A stretch of DNA of 64,000 nt from Fulvivirga sp. M361 (GTDB lineage Bacteria; Bacteroidota; Bacteroidia; Cytophagales; Cyclobacteriaceae): positions 193,501 to 257,500 of the forward strand of contig NZ_VKDC01000001.1 of NCBI RefSeq assembly GCF_007097395.1, written 5' to 3'. How positions within the stretch are numbered: position 1 is the stretch's first letter; each line of letters opens with the position of its first letter. The notes under the pieces were generated by a model, which worked only from the letters and a program-made list of their open reading frames with translations, did not search any database and had not been told where the DNA came from. A program made the position numbers and the translations under genes. This document shows, piece by piece, positions 27,197-36,900 of the stretch.

Positions 27197-28368
27197 ATGA
27201 AAACAATGAAGCAAAAGACAAAAACGATAATCCTTCTGATGATAGGCGTAATTGTAAGCATGGGGCTGATATCTTACCAGGTAAAGAAAGAAGAACCCGA
27301 AGGAGCAGTTAATGCAATAAAAGATAAACAAGCCGCGCAAGGGGAGAAACCAGCTAATGTTACAGGTACATTTACATTATCCAGAAAAGATCTGGAGTTA
27401 ATCCGGGTTAAAAACTCTAATCAATCACTCGCCTGGTCCATTAGTGGACGAGTGGCACCGAAAAATACTACACACGTTTTTTCAGAGGTCCAGGGTAAGG
27501 TATTAAATGAAGGGTTTAAACTTAAAGCCGGCCTCCAGTTTCGTGCAGGTGAGCCATTACTTCAACTTGACTCACAGGAATTTACTCTTCAATTAGAGTC
27601 ACAAAGAAGTGCCTTTCTTAATATTTTGACCGGAATGATGCCAGATTTAAAGGCAGATTACCCTGATAACTATCAGAACTGGCTGAATTACATTCAGAGC
27701 TATGAAAATGGTCAGTTACTTGCCGCTCTACCCACTACAAAATCTGACGGGAAAAGTATTTTGTCACCTCTAATAGGGTCTACAGCACCTTCTACACCAT
27801 TAAAGCACAAGAAGAGCGATTAGCTAAGTATACCATTGTAGCTCCCTACAACGGGCTGGTAACTGAAGCCCTGGCAGACAAAGGAAGTTTGGTGTCTCCG
27901 GGACAAATGGTAGGTACGATCATAAACAATCAGCATTTCGAACTGGAAGCAGCAGCCAGCATTGAAGTAGTGTCTAAACTGAAGGTTGGGGACCAAATTA
28001 AATTCCAAAGCAACGAAATCGAAGGAGATTGGATAGGGACAGTAATCCGAATAAATGAAATAGTTGACACCAAAACACAGAACATACCTATCTATTTCGA
28101 TATCAAAGGCCCCAACCTCAAAGCAGGCATGTACCTGGAAGGTGTATTTATGGGAATATCTTACGGGAATGTATTCACTATTCCATCTTCTATACTGACC
28201 AGAGATGACAAGGTGCTGTTACTCAAGGACGGTGTGATCATAGGAAAGCCAGTAGAACTGGTGGAGTTCATGCAGGACTCTATCCTCGTTCGTGGGCTTT
28301 CAAACCAGGACTTGCTTATTGCTAATCAATTCAGTGTGCCTGTGGAAGGCCTGAAACTCTCAATGTAA
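27197..28368 (+). pseudogene. RND efflux periplasmic adaptor (HlyD/MFP family), frameshifted
   Basis: The first frame (27197-27823) gives a signal anchor and the start of the lipoyl/hairpin region (VFSEVQGKVLNEGFKLKAGL). Near 27752 the protein sequence jumps to another frame, which reads YSTFYTIKAQEERLAKYTIV and then APYNGLVTEALADKGSLVSP. It runs to 28368 through a normal beta-barrel and membrane-proximal domain. One missing A in the run at 27752-27755 would restore a single protein of about 390 residues. As read, the adaptor that bridges pump and outer-membrane channel is not made in full. This could be a real mutation or a homopolymer sequencing error. Confidence 0.85.
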
Positions 28369-28372
28369 TATC

Positions 28373-31300
28373 ATGAAAAAGATAATTAGTTTCCTGGCGC
28401 AAAAGCCAAGGACCGTAGATATATTCGTTGGACTGATCATCCTGGTAGGGTTAATGACGTTATCTAAGATCAGATCAAACTTCTTGCCCCCTGAACCTGA
28501 AAATTTTATCACCATCAGTATAGTATATCGGGGGGCTTCTCCACAAGAGATTGAAGAAGAAGTGGTAAATAAAATTGAAGATAACCTGGAGGGTCTCAAG
28601 GGAATCGACCGCGTTACCTCCGTTTCCAAAGAAAGTTTCGCAGATATCCGGGTAGAGATGCTGGAAAATGCAGACCCGAGCGAGGTTCTTCAAGATATAA
28701 ATAATGCAGTCGACCGGATCACTACCTTCCCAAAAGGCATGGACACTCCGGTGATCATGAAAGAAGAGATCCTTAACTACACGATGACGTTAGGCCTTAT
28801 GGGCGACGTAAGCCTAAGTAGTTTAAAAGACCATGCAAAATACATTAAAGATGATCTATTGGCCTCACCGAATTTATCACAGATCTTCATTAACGGATTT
28901 CCGGAGGAAGAAATTGAAGTCAGGCTAAGAGAAAAAGATCTGAGAGCTTATGAACTGACGTTTGATGAAGTCAGCAGAGCCATACAATCTGCCAATTTGA
29001 AAGCCTCTGGTGGTGAATTGGAAACAGGCTCCCAAAAAATCCTCATCAGGCTCGACAACCGATCCTACTATGCAAAAGGACTACTGAGTACTGTCATAAA
29101 AGCCACACCAGATGGAAAAATTATTCGCCTAAATGATGTAGCTGAAGTGGAAAACATCTTTGCTGACAAACCGGAACGCACCTACGTGAATGGAAAGCCC
29201 TCGGTAATCCTTAAAATTTTCAGTCGGAGCAAAGAAGATATCTTACAGAATGCCAAAATTGTGGCTGACTATGCCGAAAAATTCAATCAAAACAATGCTT
29301 CGATCCAGGCTGTAATCATCGAGGACAAAACTATTTCCCTGGTCGAAACTATTGACCGGTTGAAAAATAACGCATGGCAAGGTGTCTTCCTTGTCCTGGT
29401 GGTACTGGGGTTATTTTTACATCCGAGAATTGCTTTTTGGGTTGCCTTTAAGATCCCTGTGGCATTACTCGGTATGTTCATCATTTCCAACTTTTATGAT
29501 CTGACTTTAAATCAAGTCTCCCTTTTTGGAACCATTGTGGTATTAGGAATTTTGGTGGATGACGGAGTAGTGGTGGCCGAAAATATCTATCAACATTTTA
29601 AAAATGGCAAGAACGCTCTTCAATCAGCGATTGATGGAACATTAGAAGTAGTTCCATCCATTATATCTTCGTTGGTAACCACTGCTTTGGCATTCTCATT
29701 GTTTTTCTTTTTGGATGGCCAACTGGGCGACTACTTCACCGAGATCTCTTTTGTGGTTTGTGCTACCTTATTTGTAGCCTTATTGGAAAGCTTATTTTTT
29801 CTTCCTGTTCACATTGCCCGGTCAAAAGCACTTGGAAAAGATGATAAACCCTGGAAACTAACACAGAAAACAAACAAGTCGCTCTCCATATTTCGAGACA
29901 AAGTGTATACTAAAGTTATTGATTTTTCTATCAAAAGTCCTGCAATCCCGATTATCGGAGTACTTGTGATCATGATCCTGACGATTACCGCCGGGGCTTC
30001 AGGTTTAATCAAAGGCACGTTCTTCCCCAATATTGACCAGGATGTGATCAGCGCCCGGTTAGAACTTCCTTTAGGTACTGACGAATCCATGATCAATAAC
30101 AAACTCGCTGAGATGGAAAAAGCTGTTTGGAAAGTAAATGAGCACTACAGCGAGCAGCGCGAAGACGGTAAAAGCATCATCAACTATGTAGAGCGGGTAA
30201 TAGGTCCTTCAAGCAACGAAGGAAAGCTTAATATTTATATGATGGAAGGTGACACCCGAAACATCAAATCCTTTGATATAGCTGACCGTATCAGGGAAGA
30301 AGTAGGGACTGTTCCGGAAGCTACAAATCTTGCTTACGGCAGTATACCCATCTTTGGTAAACCAGTCTCTATCGCTTTGGTAGGCAGGGACCTTGATGAA
30401 CTAAGGATGGCAAAAAACAGGTTAAGGGCCTTTCTTTCCGCACGTGAAGACCTCAAAGACGTCACGGATACGGACAAATTAGGAATGCCTGAAGTGGAGA
30501 TGCAATTAACAAATAAAGCAAAATTCCTTGGGTTAACTGAAGGACAAGTGTTTGACCAGGTCCGAAAGGGCTTCTTTGGTTTGGAAGTACAAAGCTTACA
30601 ACGCAAGGATGAAGAAGTGAAAGTTTGGATCCGATACGATGAAGAAGATACGAGATCAATCAACGATCTAAAAGGAGTCCGGCTACAAACTCCCGGCGGG
30701 GCCTCTTACCCAATCGAAGAACTGGCCACGTTCCGGCAAAAGACCAATGTAACCGAAATCAATCACCAAAATGGTATTCGTGAGATTAGAGTTGAAGCAG
30801 ATATTGCTAACCTCCTGGTATCCGTTCCGGCAGTACTTGCTGATGCAGAGGCCACGGTTCTAAAAGAAATTACAGAAGAGTTTCCCAATCTATGGTATAC
30901 ATTGGAAGGCGAGGCAAGACTCTCATCGAAAACGCAAAACTCCAGCCAGGATCCAAGTACAATCGTCATGATACTGATGGTCACCGTGCTGCTAATCAAC
31001 TACAGATCACTAAGTAAAGCGATAGCCATTTTAGCTTTATTGCCTTTTGCTTACATAGGCGTAGCCTGGGGAACATTTGTACACGGACTCCCGGTAAATA
31101 TTTTTTCTATACTAGGGATGATCGCCCTGTGGGGAATTCTCATCAATAATGGATTAGTGTTGATCTCTACGTATAATGAAAACATAAAATCCGGTATGTC
31201 TGTAAAGGAAAGTATTCGGGTTGCTGCAATTTCCAGGTTCAGGCCCATTGTTCTGACAACGATCACTACTGTTTTTGGACTGCTCCCTCTATTGCTAAAC

Positions 31301-31516
31301 AATTCCGTGAGTTCACAATTCATCAAGCCTACTGCCATTGCAATTGCTTATGGATTGATTTTCGGGACAGTATTAACACTGGCGTTTTTGCCTTCTGTTC
31401 TACTGATCCTCAATAAAATAAAAGTATTCTATCATAACACTATTCGAAGACAAAGTGCCCAACCTGAAGAGTTGGATGTAGTTATGAAGGAGCTTAGGAA
31501 TGAGATGTCCGTTTAA
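28373..31516 (+). CDS. RND-family efflux transporter permease
   Basis: This intact 1047-residue inner-membrane pump starts four bases after the adaptor stop. It has the AcrB-like layout: TM1 near the N-terminus, a porter domain with VYRGASPQEIEEEVVNKIED, and TM helices 2-6. In TM4, ILVDDGVVVAENIY contains the proton-relay Asp396/Asp397. A second porter half follows, with a final helix bundle (IALWGILINNGLVLISTYNE; RFRPIVLTTITTVFGLLPLL). It exports small molecules using the proton gradient, as a trimer with an adaptor and a TolC-like channel. Both partners encoded here are broken, so the pump may be orphaned or use other partners. Confidence 0.93.
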   Translation: MKKIISFLAQKPRTVDIFVGLIILVGLMTLSKIRSNFLPPEPENFITISIVYRGASPQEIEEEVVNKIEDNLEGLKGIDRVTSVSKESFADIRVEMLENADPSEVLQDINNAVDRITTFPKGMDTPVIMKEEILNYTMTLGLMGDVSLSSLKDHAKYIKDDLLASPNLSQIFINGFPEEEIEVRLREKDLRAYELTFDEVSRAIQSANLKASGGELETGSQKILIRLDNRSYYAKGLLSTVIKATPDGKIIRLNDVAEVENIFADKPERTYVNGKPSVILKIFSRSKEDILQNAKIVADYAEKFNQNNASIQAVIIEDKTISLVETIDRLKNNAWQGVFLVLVVLGLFLHPRIAFWVAFKIPVALLGMFIISNFYDLTLNQVSLFGTIVVLGILVDDGVVVAENIYQHFKNGKNALQSAIDGTLEVVPSIISSLVTTALAFSLFFFLDGQLGDYFTEISFVVCATLFVALLESLFFLPVHIARSKALGKDDKPWKLTQKTNKSLSIFRDKVYTKVIDFSIKSPAIPIIGVLVIMILTITAGASGLIKGTFFPNIDQDVISARLELPLGTDESMINNKLAEMEKAVWKVNEHYSEQREDGKSIINYVERVIGPSSNEGKLNIYMMEGDTRNIKSFDIADRIREEVGTVPEATNLAYGSIPIFGKPVSIALVGRDLDELRMAKNRLRAFLSAREDLKDVTDTDKLGMPEVEMQLTNKAKFLGLTEGQVFDQVRKGFFGLEVQSLQRKDEEVKVWIRYDEEDTRSINDLKGVRLQTPGGASYPIEELATFRQKTNVTEINHQNGIREIRVEADIANLLVSVPAVLADAEATVLKEITEEFPNLWYTLEGEARLSSKTQNSSQDPSTIVMILMVTVLLINYRSLSKAIAILALLPFAYIGVAWGTFVHGLPVNIFSILGMIALWGILINNGLVLISTYNENIKSGMSVKESIRVAAISRFRPIVLTTITTVFGLLPLLLNNSVSSQFIKPTAIAIAYGLIFGTVLTLAFLPSVLLILNKIKVFYHNTIRRQSAQPEELDVVMKELRNEMSV

Positions 31517-31531
31517 TTCAACTTTAAAATA

Positions 31532-32756
31532 ATGAAAAAGACCATATATATATATTCATATTGGGTGCAGGTGTTATTTTCAATGCGGCAGCACAAGTTA
31601 GCGATATGCTAACCCTCGAAGAAGCCATTGCATTAGGACTTGAAAATAACCAGGGGTTAAAGATCCGGCAACGTCAGGTGGACATTGCCGCTAACAACGT
31701 ATTTCCGGGAAATGCCGGGCTTGTACCCACTATTAGCCTTATTGCTAATGCTGACTATCAACGTAATGATACTGACGTCGTGATCCGGACTTTCGCTAAA
31801 AGTCCTCCAGTAGTTTCCGTGAGTGATGGTGCAGCGGCAACAACCACTTACTCAGCGGTGGTCCAGGCAGATTATTCATTACTTGGAGGCTTCAGTGGAC
31901 GCTATCAATCAAACGATTATTACCATTTCTGATCTCTTCCTTGAAATAGCCAAACTACAAAGTCAGGAAGAGCTCCTGGACAAAAATGTGAAAATTGGTC
32001 AGGAGCGTTTAGAAAAAGTAGAGGATCAGTTTGCATTTGGTAAAGTCACGGGACTAGACGTTCTTCGGGCTAAAACAGACCTGAACCAAGACCGTTCCGC
32101 CCTGGATAATATACTGGTAGTTAAAAATAACCTGAAGCGGGATCTTAACTTTCTGATTGGTCTTGAAGCTGAAATGAAATACCGCGTATCAGTAAGTTAT
32201 CAACCACCACAACCCCTTAGTATAGACGCTTTAAAGAGTGAAGTTGTAGTCAATAACCCGGAAATTCAGCTAAGAAATAGCGGAGTCCAGGCAGCCAACA
32301 AATGGCTATTTTAATCAGGAGAATGACCTTCAGCAACTGGCGGAAATTGAGACATTAGGCTACACGGTAGGTATAGGTTTGCGTTACAACCTGTTTAATG
32401 GAGATCGTACAGGCCGCAGAATACAGGGGGCCAGGTTGAACCAGGAAATAAGTCAATTTCAAAAGCAACAATCTGAGGACCGCCTGTTGGCTGAAGCCGT
32501 AAAACAGCAGAACAATTTAACACTGCTACAAGACCAGCTCAAGCGCAAAGAAGAAAATATCAAGACCTTCAAGGAAAGCTATGTACGTACAGAAGAACGG
32601 TTTTACAACGGCAAAGTGACCTCTTTGGACTTGAGAGATGCACAAAATGCGCTTTTGAATGCTGAGATCATGATCAATAACCTTAAAGCTGATATTATGA
32701 GGTCTTCCCTTCACCTGGAAGCATTGAAAGGGAAACTAATAGGTCAAAACAATTAG
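31532..32756 (+). pseudogene. TolC-family outer-membrane efflux protein, multiply disrupted
   Basis: Three frames together resemble one TolC-like protein: a signal peptide and first repeat (MLTLEEAIALGLENNQGLKI, 31532-31932), a middle (TIITISDLFLEIAKLQSQEE, to 32314) and an end (LGYTVGIGLRYNLFNGDRTG, to 32756). The ATG at 31532 is out of frame with the rest because of an (AT)6 run. The second and third breaks appear to lack some 15-30 residues each relative to the family, so they look like small out-of-frame deletions near 31890 and 32300. The channel is very probably not functional. Confidence 0.85.
31544..31555 (+). repeat. (AT)6 dinucleotide repeat in the TolC-like signal peptide
   Basis: ATATATATATAT lies 12 bases after the ATG at 31532. 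Losing one AT unit puts that ATG in frame with the body of the gene and gives a normal signal peptide (MKKTIYIFILGAGVIFNAAA). Confidence 0.85.
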
Positions 32757-33163
32757 AACAGAGTTAGTGGGCGTGCCCAAAAGATAAAAGGGCTAACCAT
32801 CGTCATATATGTACCCGAAAGGATAACAAAGAACCCTTTCCTGACACCTCAGCCAAATTGGTCTTAACATTTGATTGAATAAGGGCTGAAGTAATAATAT
32901 GGAGCTCCGGTTACCTGGCAACACTATTATATTTACCAATGAAAACATCAGGTGCTCCAACAAGTACAGTACACCCATCGTTTAAGGGTTTCTCTTAAAT
33001 AAGAAATCAGATGGCCTGTATTCTCAACGTTGAAACATGGTAATGTATAGCAGAAGAACCCTATGCTTTATTGTAGAAATCGAAATTATTGTCTGACCTG
33101 TTAACGAAATTGATCTATAATCAATGATGTAAAACTTCGGGTTCCGGCGAGCACGGTGGTAAG
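32757..33163. other. Gap between the efflux locus and plsY, nothing recognised
   Basis: About 400 bases with stops in every frame and no recognisable protein fragment, RNA or terminator. Only a 61-codon minus-strand frame (32793-32978) exists, and I do not believe it. It may be decayed sequence. Confidence 0.5.
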
Positions 33164-33811
33164 TCAGTCCTTTTTACTTTTGATCAGGTAGGTTTTGTTT
33201 TCATCACCATGTACAAGACGCTTGATGTTTTTGTTATGCGTCCATACGATCACTATGAATAGGAAAAGTCCGAAAATGATCAGCAGAGGCTCGCCTGTTT
33301 TGAACCTTGGGATGAACATTAACATAAAAGGAAACGAAAGTGCTCCGATAATAGAAGATAACGAAACGTACTTTGTAATGATCAAAGAGATGAGGAATAC
33401 CAGCACGCAGGCTATGGCCACTTCGTAATGTATGGATATCATCATACCCAGAAGTGTGGCAACACCTTTACCTCCTTTAAAATTGAGAAATACGGAAAAA
33501 ATGTGACCTGTAACGGCAACCACCCCAAAGATCAATTTATATGTTACCAGATCAGGCGCTGCAATTACGTTGCTTCGCACCAGTAGTGTAGCAATGGAAG
33601 TGGCTGCGAGCCCTTTGATGATGTCTCCCAACATTACAATGGTTCCAGCTCTTTTCCCCAACACTCTGAATGCATTCGTTGCACCAGGATTACCGCTGCC
33701 GTGCTCTCTGACATCCATACCAAATACCGCTTTACCAAACCAAACGGCAGTAGGGATCGAGCCTAGTACGTAACATAATATCAAAGAAATAGCAACGGGA
33801 AGCACCTCCAT
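33164..33811 (-). CDS. plsY: Glycerol-3-phosphate acyltransferase PlsY
   Basis: This 215-residue membrane enzyme transfers an acyl group from acyl-phosphate to glycerol-3-phosphate, the first step of phospholipid synthesis. It has all three family motifs: GSIPTAVWFGK (motif 1, with HGSGNPGATNAFRVLG just after), FKGGKGVATLLG (motif 2) and the later SLSSIIGALSFP region (motif 3). About five hydrophobic segments match the known topology. It lies last in a minus-strand row after the 1609-residue protein, with 94 bases between. Confidence 0.95.
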   Translation of the reverse strand: MEVLPVAISLILCYVLGSIPTAVWFGKAVFGMDVREHGSGNPGATNAFRVLGKRAGTIVMLGDIIKGLAATSIATLLVRSNVIAAPDLVTYKLIFGVVAVTGHIFSVFLNFKGGKGVATLLGMMISIHYEVAIACVLVFLISLIITKYVSLSSIIGALSFPFMLMFIPRFKTGEPLLIIFGLFLFIVIVWTHNKNIKRLVHGDENKTYLIKSKKD

Positions 33812-33905
33812 ATAGTAATGTTTTAAGATAAAAAAAGAAGTAAGCGATGGCTTACTCCTTACATAACAAATACAAATATAATGAATTCAGAGTGTTTTTT
33901 AAAAT

Positions 33906-36900
33906 TCAGAACCCGTCGTCATCGTCGTCAAAACCATCATCATCTGAAGTTTCCTCCTCTCCATCGGCATCAGGATCGGTCTTGGTTTCTTCCTCTTCTA
34001 CGTCAGAGTCCAACTGATAAGGTTCCTCTATACCATAATATTGAAGCCTGAATCTATTGATAAAATTCAGGGTCTCTGCTTTGTCTCCGGGAGCAAAAAC
34101 CAAATCTCCTATTTTGGCTTTGGCGCCATTACTTTTTTTGCTAATTACGGTATTAAATGAATTATTGGACGAATAGATCAGCAGTCGGCTATCTTCGTAA
34201 CTGAAGTAATACCAGGAATCAGCAGAGGCCTTCAGGAACAGGTTGAAAACAGGCCCTCCGTCTTCATTCCTTTTCGCTTCCATAAAGCCATCAAAGGCCC
34301 CATTAATATCGCTGCGCTGCAGATTAGATAACCCTAGTTTACCTTCGCTATAAAAAGCTTTAAAGTCAACGGACCAGATCATATCTACATTGGCAAACAC
34401 CATGGAAGTTGAAGTTTCTTTAGTGAAACCCGCCAGGGGCACATAATCTTGTAAAGAGCGTTGTTCATATTCCCTGGCAGCACGTTCGCCTGCGATATCC
34501 GCCAGTTTATACAACAACTCCGTTTGGTCACCCAGCCCCTCCGGAGCACCCAGGTTATTTACCACATCAAGAATATCCACTGCCATGATATCAAATGCCT
34601 GGGTAGGTACTGGCTTAAAATCAATAGAAAAAAGGGAATTCATCTTGTATTTTACGTCATTGATATTAGCATGACCAATGACCGCGGCCTTAATATCCGC
34701 ATCTTTACTGGGAGCAATAAAAGTGGCCGGCCCTTCAAACCTCAGCTCAGAAGTGGCCTGGTTGTACCTGAAAATTTTACCTGCGAATGCATTGCCATTT
34801 CCTTTCACGGTGTCTTCAATGACAAACTCATTGGTTTTTTCATCATAAAAAAGCAGGCCTGAAGGAGTAAAAAAGTCCTCATCATCAGGCGTAAATTTCT
34901 CGGTTATAAAAGAATGATAAAGACTGTTATCTCCTGCAGCAAAATGTAGCCCCGCTTCCAGACGACGGCCATCTTCCGTGGTGGAGTTATCATAATCTAT
35001 CATTACTTCTTGCTGATCAGCGCTACTGCTATGATTGATCCAGGTATTATATCCTGGTTCATCTAAGTCCAGTTTTACATAACCCGAAAGCTCCATAGCC
35101 GGTTGGTGTGCATAAAGTATCAAATCTCCTTTATAGTACATCCCCGGAGAAACCAGCACATTCTGGGTCTCTGCAACTGACCCGTTAGCTACAGTATGTT
35201 TTTCCAATACATCTTTACGTCTGGTACCCGGAGCCGGGATATCTTCCAGATGGAAATCTTCCATTTTTATGGGAATAGTATCATTTAAGGCATTGATAAA
35301 CTGATAGGTAGCATAGCCTGAAAATTCATTCCTGGATTTGATGTCGATAACTCCTTCCGTCAAGCGATGGTATCCATAAAGGGTATCCAGGATAATGGTA
35401 GTATTCGTCAATTGACCAATACGAGAGTTTTCCAGGATAAGTACTTCATTGTTTTCGGGAGTTATCTTTGCATCCGCCACAATGATATAGGGTATTCCGC
35501 TCACCTTTAATTCCAATGAATTAATATCATATTCTGCTTTGGTGGCATTAAACCTCAGTGAGTCCAGGTCTTTCCTGGTGGTATAAAAATAGGAGCTCTC
35601 AATCGGCACATCATCCGGTTTTATCATAGTAATTTTTTGCTCTTCAAGGTCCCAGCGTGCTTCCGTAATAGACGTTTTGAATTGGGCATAGGGAAACTCG
35701 ATGGCAGCTTCACCTTCCACTTCAGGGCTTATCACAGCATAATTTTCGTTAAGGTTGAATTTCAAGCGTACGTCATCTCCATGCAATGCCGGTTTTTCCG
35801 GATTGCTTGATTCAAGATCAAATTCGGCATGCCTTGCATAAAACTGATCATTTTTGAGCGTGATCTTGTCTGATTTAGCATGTGAACCTCTGGTAGCCAG
35901 GAGCCCTGAGCCATAAACTCCATTATTGGTCACAATGGCAGTACCATCCAACGAAGCTGTTTCGTTGTAAAACTGGAAAGGATCTTCTACACTCTTAATA
36001 TACATGCTGTCCTTTTTAGGCAACCATAGCATTTCGTAGTTAGCCAAACTCGCCTGCGGAAAGATGACGCCATTATATTCCGCCTCTCTGATCTCAAAAT
36101 AATTACCGCTTCCGGTAACTGAATCCGGGTAAAAAATAAAATCTTCCGATTCCAGTGAAGTGGTAAGAAAGTCTATCCTACCAGTGCCCCTGAGGCCGCG
36201 ACTGTCCAGGCTTAACTTATTGAAGAGTCTACCTTCTCCTTCATATAATGCATAACCTTCCGGAGGTATATCATGTTGAAAGCCTAACGAAAAATCAGGC
36301 TGGATACGCAGTGTCTCCTCGAAATCCGGGAACATTCCACTAGAGCCAAAAGTGCCTTTAAAGCCAATAGCTGCCGGATCAGAACCCCCTAAACTGTCCA
36401 GGTCGAAGGGGGGAACAAGAAAATATAACGATTTATCATAGACACCATCCAGCACATCGTTCTTATCAAAATAGGCCACCTGGCCTTTTTCAGAATTGAA
36501 ACGGGGATAATTCAAGTATTTTTTTTTGCTTGATTTATTGTTTGGCTTGTTGATAAACAGTGTTCCAGAACCACTTTGAAGATTGTTTGTCACCCCGCTA
36601 CTGGCCTGAATAGAGTCAGAAGAAACTAACGCATTCTTCACTTTTCGTCTTCCCTGGTTGCCACGGCTGTTCTCGTCTTTTACAAAAAACTCAATGGAGT
36701 CTATTTGATTAAGATAGATAAGGAAACTATCATACTTAAAGGTGAAGTCACGTCCAATGTATTCAAAATTACCTGCGTATATTTTACCATCAAACCGTAT
36801 GTCCCGATCACGGAGTAATGTTATTTCACTACTATCAGGCTCAATGATCACATTCAAAGAATCACTGACTCTAAAACTTTCTACGCCACGCACTGTCAAT

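Noticed and set aside
32793-32978. 61-codon minus-strand frame in the gap before plsY
   Set aside because: No recognisable sequence, no start context and an isolated position in probably decayed DNA.
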